In this document: in pieces, positions 1 to 7,911 of the stretch
Layout: each line of letters opens with the position of its first letter
Position numbering within the stretch: the stretch's first letter is position 1
Assembly (NCBI RefSeq): GCF_023238205.1
Contig: NZ_CP096659.1
Location: 3,515,901 to 3,579,900, forward strand
Direction: 5' to 3'
From: Halorussus limi
GTDB taxonomy: Archaea; Halobacteriota; Halobacteria; Halobacteriales; Haladaptataceae
DNA: 64,000 nucleotides
Program-made: the position numbers and the translations under genes
Notes under the pieces: generated by a model
The model's database searches: none
What the model saw: the letters and a program-made list of their open reading frames with translations, nothing else
What the model was told of the DNA's origin: nothing

Positions 1-1643
1 CGCTTGGCGTCGTCCAGAATCTGGTGGTAGTTCTCCTCCCGTTCGTCGAGGTGGTCGGCGGCGTACTCCAGCGAGGTCTGGTCGGGCACCGTGATGACGT
101 GGACCGCGTCCAAGACGCCGCCGCGCTGTCTGGCGAACGCGCTCGCAAGCGTGATGAGGTCGGTCTCGTGTTCGGGGTTGGCCAGCGGCACCATCACCCG
201 GTACTGCCCGCCGTCGGGTTGGAGCGACGTCGCGGCCGAGACCGCCGACCGTGGCATCTCGTCGCTCCGCGAGAGGATGTAGTCCGAGAGGATACCCTCT
301 TTCTGGGTCTTCGAGCGGGCGTAGACGAAGTACCAGACGATACCGCCCGCGACGAAGACGAACGCGAGCGTGATTTCGATGGGCTTCATGAACGCGATGA
401 GACCGAACGAGGTGAACGCGCCGAGAACGGGGACGGCGGGGTAGAACGGTACCTCGAAGTCGGGGTCGTACTCCTCGGTGTCGGCCTCGCGCATGACGAT
501 GAGCGCGACGTTCAGCAGGCCGTAGACGATGAGGTGGAGGACGCTCCCGGCCTTCGCGAGCGTCTTCACGTCGCCGGCCACGATGAACAGCAGGATGAGA
601 CCGCCCGTGACCGCGATGCTCCGGTACGGCGTCGCGAAGTTCGGGTGGATGTCGTTGAGTTTCGGACTGATGAGTCGGTCCCGGCCCATCGCGAAGTTGA
701 TGCGCGAGGACGCCAGAATCGAGGCGTTCGCGCTCGACGCGGTGGCGAGGAGTCCGGCGAACGTCAGCAGTCCGACGCCGACGGCCGCGAGACCGACGGT
801 CCCGAACGCGATTTCCGCCACGTCGAGGACGGGCGTCGTCGTGAACTCGGGCCCGAGTTGCCGCCAGTTGACGACGCCCATCATGACGACGAGGATGACG
901 GCGTACATCGTCGTCACGATGAGGACGCTCCCGACCACCGCCAGCGGGAGGTTCCGGCCCGGATTCTTGAGTTCCTCGGCGACCGTGGTTATCTTGGCGA
1001 ACCCGAGGAACGAGACGAAGACGAGACCCGTCGCGGGCAGAACCGCGGTCGCGCCGCCGGTCTCGGCGGGGAAGAACGGTCGGAGCGTCGAGAGGTCGGC
1101 CTGCAGGAAGCCGAGCGCGGAGAACAGCGTGAGGATGCCGACCAGCGTGACGACGATGAACACCTGCAGGCGGCCGGTCTCCTTCGCGCCGACGTAGTTG
1201 ACCGCGATGAAGACCAGTCCCGCGAAGAGCGCGCCGACTTGGAACGACGAGAGGGTGACGACGCCGAGACCGATGGCGGGTATCGGCAGGAAGGTCGCCA
1301 GGTACTCGCCGAACCCGAGGGTGTAGAACGCGCTGGCGAACGCGAGTCCCATCCAGTTACCCCATCCGGCGATGCACCCGAACAGCGGTCCGAGCGCGTG
1401 GTTGACGTAGTAGTAGCTTCCCCCGGCTTTCGGCATCGCGGTGCCGAGTTCGGACGCCGAGAGCGCGGTGAACAGCGAGATGACGCCCCCGACGACGAAC
1501 GAGAGCGCGACCGCGGGTCCGGCGGCGGCCGCCGCCTGCCCCGGCAGGACGAAGATGCCCGCGCCGATCATCGTCCCGACCCCGATGGTCAGGGCTGCGA
1601 GCAGGCCGAGGTCCTTGGCCAGTTCCTCGTCTTCGGAACTCAT
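1..1643 (-). CDS. APC-family amino acid permease with C-terminal UspA domain (3' end outside window)
   Basis: Membrane transporter of the amino acid-polyamine-organocation (APC) superfamily. At least 547 residues are visible before the window edge cuts the C-terminus. The N-terminus has the family glycine-rich motif in helix 1 (IGVGTMIGAGIFVLPG) and a chain of about twelve hydrophobic segments follows to roughly residue 445. From about residue 490 a cytoplasmic UspA-like domain begins (YRVMVPLANPEHETDLI, then AVHVITVPDQ). The ATG at 1641-1643 overlaps the stop of the upstream USP gene (ATGA), so the two are probably translationally coupled. Permease-USP fusions of this kind are common in haloarchaea. 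The transported substrate cannot be told from the sequence. Confidence 0.88.
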   Translation of the reverse strand, partial: MSSEDEELAKDLGLLAALTIGVGTMIGAGIFVLPGQAAAAAGPAVALSFVVGGVISLFTALSASELGTAMPKAGGSYYYVNHALGPLFGCIAGWGNWMGLAFASAFYTLGFGEYLATFLPIPAIGLGVVTLSSFQVGALFAGLVFIAVNYVGAKETGRLQVFIVVTLVGILTLFSALGFLQADLSTLRPFFPAETGGATAVLPATGLVFVSFLGFAKITTVAEELKNPGRNLPLAVVGSVLIVTTMYAVILVVMMGVVNWRQLGPEFTTTPVLDVAEIAFGTVGLAAVGVGLLTFAGLLATASSANASILASSRINFAMGRDRLISPKLNDIHPNFATPYRSIAVTGGLILLFIVAGDVKTLAKAGSVLHLIVYGLLNVALIVMREADTEEYDPDFEVPFYPAVPVLGAFTSFGLIAFMKPIEITLAFVFVAGGIVWYFVYARSKTQKEGILSDYILSRSDEMPRSAVSAATSLQPDGGQYRVMVPLANPEHETDLITLASAFARQRGGVLDAVHVITVPDQTSLEYAADHLDEREENYHQILDDAK

Positions 1644-2071
1644 CCGTCCTCACCCTTCGGGAGTACGACCACCGGCCGGTCGGCCTCGGTGACGATTCTG
1701 GTCGTACGATTACCCGAGAGGAACCGGGCGAGGCGGCCGCTATCGCGCGGTCGGAACGCGACGGCGCTCGCGTCGATGTCGTCGGCCACGTCGAGGATGG
1801 CCTCGACCACGTCCCGACGGTACGCCGTCCGGTCGTCGGCGTCGGGGAACGTCCGTCGGGTCGCCTCGAACGCGGCCGCGGCGATTTCCTCTGACTGCTC
1901 GACCGGCGTCTTGTCCGGGACGCCCTCGCCCTTCTCGACGACGTGGAGGACGGTGACGCGTTCGGGACCGTACGGTTCGAGCGCACGGGCCGAGCGTTCG
2001 GCGTCGTCCTCGTCCGCCACCGGGAGCAGAACGTCGGACAGCAGCGATTGGTCGTAACTCTCGTCGGTCAT
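1640..2071 (-). CDS. UspA-family universal stress protein
   Basis: A 143-residue single-domain universal stress protein, the usual family length. It starts MTDESYDQSLLSDVLLPVADEDDAERSARA in pattern, i.e. a first beta strand followed by the nucleotide-binding fold, and contains VTVLHVVEKGEG (strand 2) and a C-terminal SGNRTTRIVTEADRPVVVLPKG. The last part matches the Usp ATP-binding pattern G-x9-G-(S/T) only loosely: the expected GS...R spacing is reduced, so ATP binding is uncertain. It precedes and overlaps the permease-USP fusion by 4 bases, so it likely acts with, or is co-regulated with, that transporter. Confidence 0.85.
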   Translation of the reverse strand: MTDESYDQSLLSDVLLPVADEDDAERSARALEPYGPERVTVLHVVEKGEGVPDKTPVEQSEEIAAAAFEATRRTFPDADDRTAYRRDVVEAILDVADDIDASAVAFRPRDSGRLARFLSGNRTTRIVTEADRPVVVLPKGEDG

Positions 2072-2213
2072 GGTGACTGGTGGTTTTCGGTGGAGCCGTC
2101 AAAACAATTCCTACTTGTTTGGAGACCATTCGGCCGCGACGCCGTTCAATCGGGGTGTATCTGCCGGTTCCGGCGAGAGTTACCAGATAACGAGCGTCTC
2201 GACCGCCGACTGC

Positions 2214-2864
2214 TCACCCGACGTTCTCGGGCGGGAACACCATGCCGCGGTCGTCCTGCACCGCCTCGAAGAGGTCGGCGATGGTGTCCTCGGGACCGAG
2301 GTCGTAGGTCTCCAGAATCGACTGGAGGCAGGACGGCGAGTAGCGCACCCGGACGTTCGACTCGGTCAGCAGGATGCCGAGCACGTCCTCGACCGCGGTC
2401 TCGGTGGTCAACTGCTGGGCGTACCACCGCAGGAGGCTGTCGAACACCGCGCCCACGTCGTCGGAGAACATCTGCTGGTGGCTGATGGCGTCGTCGGACT
2501 TGGCGGTGACGTGGAAGCCGTAGCGCGCGCTGACGCTGTCGAGGTCGTCTTCGAGCCACTGCTTGACAGCGCCGGAGTCCACCGGCCCGGACGCGGCCGA
2601 CTCCTCGCGAGACGCCGACTCCGCCGGGGCCGACGCCTCGCCGGACCGCGAACCGCCCGACCGGGAGTCCGGTGAGTCGTCGGGGACGTTCGGCCGTTCG
2701 TCGGTGCCGATGACGTATCGGTCTTGGTCGAGCGAGACGACGTTCTCCTCGCTCTCGATGTCGAGTTCGTCGGGGGAGAGCGCACCGTCGTCGCTCGTCC
2801 GGTCGGCGGCTTCGAGCGCCGACCGCTCCTCGGGGTCCCGACCGTCGTCGGGCATCGGACACAT
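2214..2864 (-). CDS. Conserved haloarchaeal protein, DUF7500-like
   Basis: A 216-residue soluble acidic protein. The N-terminal half (residues 1-100) is low complexity and rich in Ser, Asp and Glu. The C-terminal half (about 105-216) is folded-looking and conserved in character: VKQWLEDDLDSV, a segment SLLRWYAQQLTTETAVEDVLGILL, then SCLQSILETYDLGPEDTIADLFEAV. I recognise the pattern as the haloarchaeal DUF7500 family from memory; no function is known to me. Two Met codons (residues 1 and 4) could start it. It stands alone between the USP gene and a divergent small HTH gene. Confidence 0.6.
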   Translation of the reverse strand: MCPMPDDGRDPEERSALEAADRTSDDGALSPDELDIESEENVVSLDQDRYVIGTDERPNVPDDSPDSRSGGSRSGEASAPAESASREESAASGPVDSGAVKQWLEDDLDSVSARYGFHVTAKSDDAISHQQMFSDDVGAVFDSLLRWYAQQLTTETAVEDVLGILLTESNVRVRYSPSCLQSILETYDLGPEDTIADLFEAVQDDRGMVFPPENVG

Positions 2865-3064
2865 TGCCAGTGGCTACCGTTCGATTTCACATAAACCCAC
2901 CGCCTACCCCGACCTGCCGCCGCGTCTCGCGGGCCTCGCCGTCGGCCGCACCTCTCGGTTCGCCGAGAGTCGTCGCACGGTCCGGACTTCGAGCGACGAT
3001 TGGCACCAGAAGTCGCAATTTTTGCTACGGGCCGCCGTATTTTCGACAATCGTTGTAGATGGGG

Positions 3065-3073
3065 TTTATTATC
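3065..3073 (+). promoter_or_regulatory. TATA-box-like element for the small HTH gene
   Basis: TTTATTATC lies about 32 bases before the ATG at 3101, the spacing expected for a haloarchaeal leaderless transcript. It is the reason for choosing the start at 3101 rather than the in-frame ATG at 3059, which would lie upstream of the transcription start. Confidence 0.5.
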
Positions 3074-3100
3074 GTCGAAGTACTCGACACCAATACCGAA

Positions 3101-3325
3101 ATGAGCGTTCAACGTCCGACGACACGCACCGAAGCACTGCCGAGCGAACTGGAGTCGCCGCGCGCGAAACTCGTTTATCTCTACCTACAGAGCGCGGAGG
3201 CGTCGATAGACGAACTGCAGTCGGGTCTCGGCGTCAAGAAGATCACGCTGTACAGCATCCTTCGAACACTTCGCGAGCGAGAACTCGTGGAGAAGCGGGA
3301 CGGACGGTTCGCGGTCGCCGAGTAG
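3101..3325 (+). CDS. Small winged-helix DNA-binding protein
   Basis: A 74-residue protein that is essentially a single winged helix-turn-helix. A leading helix (SPRAKLVYLYLQSAEASIDELQ) is followed by LGVKKITLYSILRTLRERELVEK as the turn and recognition helix, and RDGRFAVAE as the wing. This resembles the TrmB/MarR-type domains seen in many haloarchaeal mini-regulators. There is no effector domain, so it would act by binding alone or as a dimer. An upstream ATG at 3059 would add 14 residues but conflicts with the TATA-like element. Target unknown. Confidence 0.72.
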   Translation: MSVQRPTTRTEALPSELESPRAKLVYLYLQSAEASIDELQSGLGVKKITLYSILRTLRERELVEKRDGRFAVAE

Positions 3326-3430
3326 TTACTCTTCGTCTTCCTCGGGGCAGAGTTGGTCGGGTGTTCGCTGGTAGCGCGGGGTGGCTACGAACTGCTCGAT
3401 GCGCTCGCGTTCTTCTTTCGAGAGAGCCAT
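3326..3430 (-). CDS. 34-residue conserved haloarchaeal small protein
   Basis: A very short minus-strand reading frame convergent with the HTH gene; its TAA stop directly abuts that gene's TAG. It encodes MALSKEERERIEQFVATP then RYQRTPDQLCPEEDEE. The highly charged first helix, the YxRTPDQL motif and the acidic tail are a pattern I recall from small haloarchaeal proteins with the form SKEERERIExF...PRYxRTPDQL. The reading frame shows coding character despite its size. Function is unknown. Confidence 0.55.
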   Translation of the reverse strand: MALSKEERERIEQFVATPRYQRTPDQLCPEEDEE

Positions 3431-3634
3431 AGGCGAAGGAACTCACGGTAAGACCAAAAAGACAGCGGCCGTCTTCGCCGGTTTAGCGACCGGGTCGGTA
3501 CGGCGGCCACGAACCCGACGCACGGCGCTGTCGGTCGTAGACCCCCGACAGTTCTTTTACCGCAGGAGCCCACTACTTCATGATGGGGTTTTGTATGTTC
3601 GACAGTAGCACGAGCGCTTTCCGGGGGAGAGAGC

Positions 3635-4489
3635 ATGTCTGAATCGGGAGACAAGTATCCCGAGGAGTCGGGACGGCGTCGGTTCGTCAAGGGCGTCGTG
3701 GGGAGCGCGACGCTCGCGGGACTGGGCACCGCGGCCGCCGCTGGCATCGACACGACGACTTCGCCGACCGGAGAGGGCGGCGGTATCACCCAGTACTACG
3801 GTCCGGAGAACGTCGCCGGACCGGCACCGCGGGCGATGCCCCAGATTCCGATAGAGATAGACGACGAGGGGTTCGTCAAGGGCATCTGGCCCGAACCCAA
3901 AACTGTGACCGAACAGGGCCGGGAGATAACGGTCGCTGAGATGGAACTCGGCGGCATCACTTACTCCAGCGAGTGGTTCCAGTACTGCGGGGTCCAGACG
4001 TACCCCGGCGTGAACCCCGAAGCGGACCAAGACAACTTCTTCCGGTACGCGAGTTCTCCGCCGTACCAGTGGCAACAGGAGGAGGTCGAACCCGGCACTA
4101 AAGTCAACGTCAGCGACTTCGAGGACTACGCGACGTGGGGCAACGGCATCGGGCGGGACGGACTCGGCAAACCCGCGCTGGTGACGTGGCGCTCGCAGGA
4201 CGTGCCGCCGGGCGGAACGATGCCGGTCCAACTCATCCGGAGTACCCGAGTCGAGGCGATGACCGAGCAGGGCAACGACTGGCTCTCGGAGAGCACCGAA
4301 CAGGGGTTCATCGCCAACCTGAACAAGTGTACCCACTTCTGTTGCGTCCCGGGGTACAAGGCGCTCGGGTCGAGTCAGCGGTTCAACGCGGCCAACGAAA
4401 TCTACTGTCAGTGCCACCAGTCGGTGTACGACCCGTACAACATCGTGGAGGTCTCGTTCGTCGCGCTCCCCCGACCCGAGGAGGACTGA
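3635..4489 (+). CDS. Rieske iron-sulfur protein, Tat-exported
   Basis: A 284-residue electron-transfer protein with a 2Fe-2S Rieske cluster, expected on the outer face of the membrane in a bc-type (quinol-oxidising) complex. The N-terminus carries a twin-arginine signal (GRRRFVKG, residues 13-20) and one hydrophobic helix that may stay as an anchor. Near the C-terminus are the cluster ligands: C232-T-H234 and C258-x2-H261, with C237 and C260 available for the stabilising disulfide. The usual second box CPCHGS is CQCHQS here. No cytochrome b gene is adjacent in this window, so its partner is encoded elsewhere. Confidence 0.88.
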   Translation: MSESGDKYPEESGRRRFVKGVVGSATLAGLGTAAAAGIDTTTSPTGEGGGITQYYGPENVAGPAPRAMPQIPIEIDDEGFVKGIWPEPKTVTEQGREITVAEMELGGITYSSEWFQYCGVQTYPGVNPEADQDNFFRYASSPPYQWQQEEVEPGTKVNVSDFEDYATWGNGIGRDGLGKPALVTWRSQDVPPGGTMPVQLIRSTRVEAMTEQGNDWLSESTEQGFIANLNKCTHFCCVPGYKALGSSQRFNAANEIYCQCHQSVYDPYNIVEVSFVALPRPEED

Positions 4490-4614
4490 CGGCCATTCGA
4501 CCCTCCGGGGCGACCGGTCGCCGCGATCGACGCCCGGCGGCCATCCGGCGTCGTTCCCGAACCGACGGGAGTCGCGTCGCCGGACGTATCAGTTTACGTA
4601 GCTGGCAACAAACG

Positions 4615-4624
4615 TTTTATATCC
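4615..4624 (+). promoter_or_regulatory. TATA-box-like element for the zinc-ribbon gene
   Basis: TTTTATATCC lies about 35 bases before the ATG at 4654, in an otherwise GC-rich spacer. The position suits a haloarchaeal TATA box with a very short leader. Confidence 0.5.
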
Positions 4625-4653
4625 GCGGTAAGCATCCACGAACGTTGCATCGC

Positions 4654-4851
4654 ATGCTCTCCGCAGTCCTCGACAGACTCAGGCGAATGGTGGGGTCGGC
4701 AGAGTCGGGACCCGACGACGAAAGCGCCGCCCGCGACGACGGCCCCGACCTCTACGAGTGCGAGGGCTGTGGTTCGGTGTTCATCTCGAAGCCCGAACAG
4801 TGTTCGAAGTGCGAAGACGACGATTTCTCGAACGTCGGTAAGTTTAATTGA
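4654..4851 (+). CDS. Small zinc-ribbon protein
   Basis: A 65-residue protein. The first 35 residues are an amphipathic helix plus an acidic linker. The C-terminal part is a two-knuckle zinc ribbon: YECEGCGSVFIS then QCSKCEDDDFSNVGKF, i.e. CxxC-x13-CxxC. This is typical of haloarchaeal micro-proteins with a rubredoxin- or rubrerythrin-like knuckle. It has its own promoter and is not in an obvious operon. No specific role can be assigned. Confidence 0.75.
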   Translation: MLSAVLDRLRRMVGSAESGPDDESAARDDGPDLYECEGCGSVFISKPEQCSKCEDDDFSNVGKFN

Positions 4852-5082
4852 GAGTATATTTCTGTCGGCGTTGCGGCAGTCCGACTACCTGACTAATCTT
4901 CTCGCACACGCGAAGGATACTATCGAGACCCCCGGCGGTGCCGACGGCGGGCCCGCCGACCGTGCCTCGTAAACTGCTGACCACACCGGTTTCGGATTCG
5001 CCGACCGCACCGACGCCGAATAGAGACGCTTTTCCCGGTCGGGCGACGAGTTTCGACCAATGGTCGCCCGCCGACCGACACC

Positions 5083-6408
5083 ATGACTCGAACGAAACTC
5101 CTCGCCGTCGGGACGGTCGTCTTTCTCGCTGTCTTCGCCGGCGCGGGCGCGTTCGTCGCCACGCAGACCGGCGACTCCGGCGACGCGTCGACCGACGCGC
5201 TGACCGCGAACTGGGTTAGCGACACCGGCCGGAACATCTCCGGAAACCACCACGTCGCGGTCGGCGGACGGGTCGGCAACCGGTCGCTCGTGTTCGCACC
5301 CATCAGCGGCGAGGCCGGGAGCGCCGCGGGCGACGGTCACGACCACGACCACGGGACCGCGGCGTCGAGCGCCGCGGCAGGGTGCGGGTTGGTTTCGCTC
5401 GACGGCACTTCGGGCGCGGCCCGGTGGACCTACGAGGTGCCCGCCGAGAACTGCACCATCCACGCCATCGCCGACCCGACGCTCGCCGACCTCGACGGCG
5501 ACGGCACCCGCGAGGTGCTGGCGACCTCGACCGAACGGACCGTCGCGGCGTTCGACCCGGCGACCGGCGAGGTCTCCTTCGAACACAACCTCTCGGCGTA
5601 CGGCTACACCCGGCCGCTGGTGGCCGATTTCACGGGCGACGCGGGACCGGAGGTCGTCGTCGTGGACGTTCACGGGACGGTGTTCGTGGTCCGGCCGAAC
5701 GGCGAGACCGTCTGGACCCGCAAGCTCCCGGCCGACTACGTCTGGGGTCAGCCCCACATAGAGGACTTCGACGGCGACGGGTCGCCGGAGTTGGCGGTCG
5801 CGCTCGGCAGCGGCCGCCTCGCGATGCTCGACAGCGACGGGACGCTCGCGTGGAACCGTTCGGTCGGCGCGGGCGACTCGGTTACGTGGTTCACGACCGG
5901 GCAGGCCGACGGCGACTCGCCCGCCGAACTCGTGACCGCGACGTCCGGAGGCAACGTCTCGCTGTTCGACGGCGACGGGTCGCGGGTCTGGCAGCGGTCG
6001 TTCGGCGCGTACGCCGCGGTGAACGCGGTCGGCGACGGCGACGACGACGGCACGGCCGAGGTGTACGCGACCGCCCGAGACGGCAACCTCCGGGCCGTCG
6101 ACGCCACCGACGGGACCGTCGAGTGGTCGACGAGTCTGACCACGGTCAACGCCCAGATGACGCCGCCGCCGGTCCTCGGCGACCTGAACGACGACGGCGA
6201 GGCCGAACTCGTCGCGGCGTCGAACGGCGGGCGCGTGACGGTAGTCGACCCCGATTCTGGCGAGATTCTGGCGGAGTACGAGCGCGACACGCCGATTTGG
6301 ACGAACCCGACGCTCGGGAACGTGGACGACGACCCCGCGCCGGAGATTCTGGTGATGTACGGCGACGGTCGGGTCGCGGCGCTGTCGTACGAAGACGAGT
6401 CGGCGTAA
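5083..6408 (+). CDS. Secreted or membrane-anchored beta-propeller (FG-GAP/PQQ-like repeat) protein
   Basis: A 441-residue protein with an N-terminal hydrophobic segment (residues 4-25, TKLLAVGTVVFLAVFAGAGA) that acts as a signal or membrane anchor. The rest is a repeat protein: at least six calcium-loop-like units such as DLDGDGTREVLA, DFDGDGSPELAV, GDDDGTAEVYA, DLNDDGEAELVA and VDDDPAPEILV occur about 45-60 residues apart. That pattern fits a six- to eight-bladed propeller of the FG-GAP/VCBS or PQQ-repeat type outside the cell. A His-rich stretch (GHDHDHG, near residue 86) could bind metal. No enzyme signature is seen; an adhesion or binding role is possible. Confidence 0.75.
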   Translation: MTRTKLLAVGTVVFLAVFAGAGAFVATQTGDSGDASTDALTANWVSDTGRNISGNHHVAVGGRVGNRSLVFAPISGEAGSAAGDGHDHDHGTAASSAAAGCGLVSLDGTSGAARWTYEVPAENCTIHAIADPTLADLDGDGTREVLATSTERTVAAFDPATGEVSFEHNLSAYGYTRPLVADFTGDAGPEVVVVDVHGTVFVVRPNGETVWTRKLPADYVWGQPHIEDFDGDGSPELAVALGSGRLAMLDSDGTLAWNRSVGAGDSVTWFTTGQADGDSPAELVTATSGGNVSLFDGDGSRVWQRSFGAYAAVNAVGDGDDDGTAEVYATARDGNLRAVDATDGTVEWSTSLTTVNAQMTPPPVLGDLNDDGEAELVAASNGGRVTVVDPDSGEILAEYERDTPIWTNPTLGNVDDDPAPEILVMYGDGRVAALSYEDESA

Positions 6409-6669
6409 AATCGAACGGCGGGTCTTCCCCCTGTCCCGGCCGCTGCGCTTCGACCTGACACCGAGTTCCGCAGTCCGCCGAGCGGGAGCGTGCGCCCGGC
6501 GGACCCGGTCGCGTCACAGGTTCAGTGAATACGGGAGTCGTCCGGGGAGTTCCGGCGGTTTCGATGCGGACTCTGGCACGCGAGTCGCGACACATCGAGG
6601 CGGTCTATCACCGCCTACCCGAGTAGAGTGCGGTGCGATAATTAAAACGGCGTCAGACTCCCGGACCGT

Positions 6670-6684
6670 TTCACTTTAAGTGAA
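6670..6684. promoter_or_regulatory. Perfect 7+1+7 palindrome, candidate operator
   Basis: TTCACTT-T-AAGTGAA is perfectly symmetric. With one mismatch the symmetry extends to 11-base arms (CCGTTTCACTT / AAGTGAAGCGG). It is 125 bases upstream of a winged-helix regulator gene and a degenerate copy lies near 6756-6768 close to the presumed promoter, so autoregulation is plausible. No protein has been tied to it. Confidence 0.45.
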
Positions 6685-6688
6685 GCGG

Positions 6689-6728
6689 GACGGTTCGCGG
6701 TCGAGCGACGCCGCGACGGCGAACCGTC
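6689..6728. promoter_or_regulatory. 10-base inverted repeat with 20-base spacer
   Basis: GACGGTTCGC (6689-6698) and GCGAACCGTC (6719-6728) are exact reverse complements, centred between the 6670-6684 palindrome and the presumed promoter of the downstream gene. It could be two half-sites of a dimeric regulator or a transcript hairpin. Confidence 0.35.
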
Positions 6729-6808
6729 TGCAACCGGCGGTGGGATTCTTAACCCTCGCTTAGAGTGAGTCGGATAGCGCACGCGACTCCCCGCGTGCCC
6801 CGCCACCC

Positions 6809-7162
6809 ATGGAATTCGAAACCGCGTTCGACCTGCTGAGTAACGAGTACCGACGCGCCGTCGTCGCGCTCTTGGACGAGGAGGGGTCGGTCCCCCGCGA
6901 TAAACTGACGGCCCGACTGCTCGCTCGCGGCGTCGGCGTCTCCGCCGAGGACGACCGGACGAACCGGCGTCAGTTGCGCATCGCGCTCCACCACAACCAC
7001 TTGCCGCGCTTGGCCGACGCGGGCGTCGTGACCGACGACGGCGAGGCGATTACCCCGACCGAGGAGTTGGCGGACCTCGCGGCGTGGCTCGACGAGTCGT
7101 CCCACGTCGCGCCGACAGCGACCACCGACCTCGACGACCAGTTGCTGGCGTTCTACGCCTAA
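6809..7162 (+). CDS. DUF7344-type winged-helix transcriptional regulator
   Basis: A 117-residue regulator of the haloarchaeal DUF7344 type. It begins FETAFDLLSNEYRRAVVALLDEEG, the characteristic first helices. It continues with a helix-turn-helix whose recognition helix is RRQLRIALHHNHLPRLADAGVV, and ends with a wing and an acidic helix. The HHNHLPRLADAG segment is a hallmark of this family, whose members often sit alone or on the C-terminus of sensor proteins (compare 30480-31385). The palindromic upstream region suggests self-regulation. Ligand and targets unknown. Confidence 0.75.
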   Translation: MEFETAFDLLSNEYRRAVVALLDEEGSVPRDKLTARLLARGVGVSAEDDRTNRRQLRIALHHNHLPRLADAGVVTDDGEAITPTEELADLAAWLDESSHVAPTATTDLDDQLLAFYA

Positions 7163-7260
7163 TCTCGGCGTTCTCTCCTCTTGTCGGAAAGACGAGCGGA
7201 CTGGACTCGTCGCTCACAATAGATGTGTCGGTCCCGGCCGAAAAGGGCCCGCGACTACCA

Positions 7261-7334
7261 AGCCAGGGGTGGGATTTGAACCCACGAACTCCCGATTACA
7301 AGTCGGGTGCTTGAACCGCCCAAGCTCCCCTGGC
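7261..7334 (-). tRNA. tRNA-Thr (anticodon TGT)
   Basis: Reading the minus strand gives a full cloverleaf: 7-bp acceptor GCCAGGG/CCCTGGC with discriminator U, anticodon stem CCCGA/TCGGG closing the loop CTTGTAA (anticodon TGT, threonine ACA), and T-arm GTGGG-TTCAAAT-CCCAC. No intron and no encoded CCA. It lies just downstream of the GNAT gene's end (7354), both on the minus strand. Confidence 0.93.
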
Positions 7335-7353
7335 GCGCATCGCCACCTTCTGG

Positions 7354-7911
7354 CTACTCCTTTGTGAGCGTATCGCTTTCGACCGATTTTTCGAGTTCGA
7401 CGCGGTGGGGAGCGTAGCCGTGGCGGCGGTAGAACCGCCGGGCGTCGGCGTTGTCAGCCATCACTTCGAGCGAGACGGCGTCCGCGCCGGCGTCGGCCAG
7501 ACCCGCCTCCGCCTCGGCGAGCAGGGCCGACCCGATGCCCTCGCCGCGACGGTCCGGCACGACGTAGATGTTCTGGACGATGCCGCGGACCGCGTCCTGC
7601 TCGTAGCTACTCGACTCGATGCCGAAGGTCACGAAGCCGACGATTCGGCCGTCGTCGGTCCCGTCACCGTCCTCCGCATTCCCGGCGTCCTCGCCCGCGT
7701 CTTCGGCGTCCACCTTCGGGTCGGCCTCGTCCGCGCGAGCGACGAGGAGTTCGTCGGCGACCGCGCGTTGAGCCACCGATTCCCGGACCGCTTGGCGGTT
7801 CTCCGCGGAGAGCAGTCGGGAGTCGAACTCGCGCTGGCCCTCGGCGAGTTCGACCCATCGGTCGGCCACCGCGTCGACGTCCGCCGTCGTGCCGACCTCG
7901 ATGCTGACCAT
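7354..7911 (-). CDS. GNAT-family N-acetyltransferase
   Basis: A 185-residue acetyl-CoA-dependent N-acyltransferase. The acetyl-CoA pyrophosphate-binding motif is RRGEGIGSALLAEAE (strand 4/helix 3), preceded by IVQNIYVVPDR and followed by VSLEVMADNADARRFYRRHGYAP. Residues about 55-85 form an acidic insert (DAEDAGEDAGNAEDGDG) typical of haloarchaeal loops. Its ATG is directly adjacent to the stop of pgk with no intervening base, so the two are co-transcribed. The acceptor substrate is unknown. Confidence 0.85.
   Translation of the reverse strand: MVSIEVGTTADVDAVADRWVELAEGQREFDSRLLSAENRQAVRESVAQRAVADELLVARADEADPKVDAEDAGEDAGNAEDGDGTDDGRIVGFVTFGIESSSYEQDAVRGIVQNIYVVPDRRGEGIGSALLAEAEAGLADAGADAVSLEVMADNADARRFYRRHGYAPHRVELEKSVESDTLTKE

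Larger units (their letters stand above)
6409..6808. other. 400-base intergenic region with nested inverted repeats
   Basis: No coding potential is seen on either strand. The right half, before the DUF7344 regulator, holds two strong inverted repeats (6670-6684 and 6689-6728) and a degenerate second copy of the first near 6756-6768 (TCGCTTAGAGTGA). A TATA-like ATTCTTAACC lies around 6745-6754. The layout looks like an operator region for the downstream regulator. Confidence 0.5.

Noticed and set aside
24..2057. A 677-residue open frame opposite the permease and USP genes
   Set aside because: It is Arg/Asp/Glu-rich with no domain pattern and lies antisense to two clear genes; GC-rich third positions create such shadow frames throughout the window.
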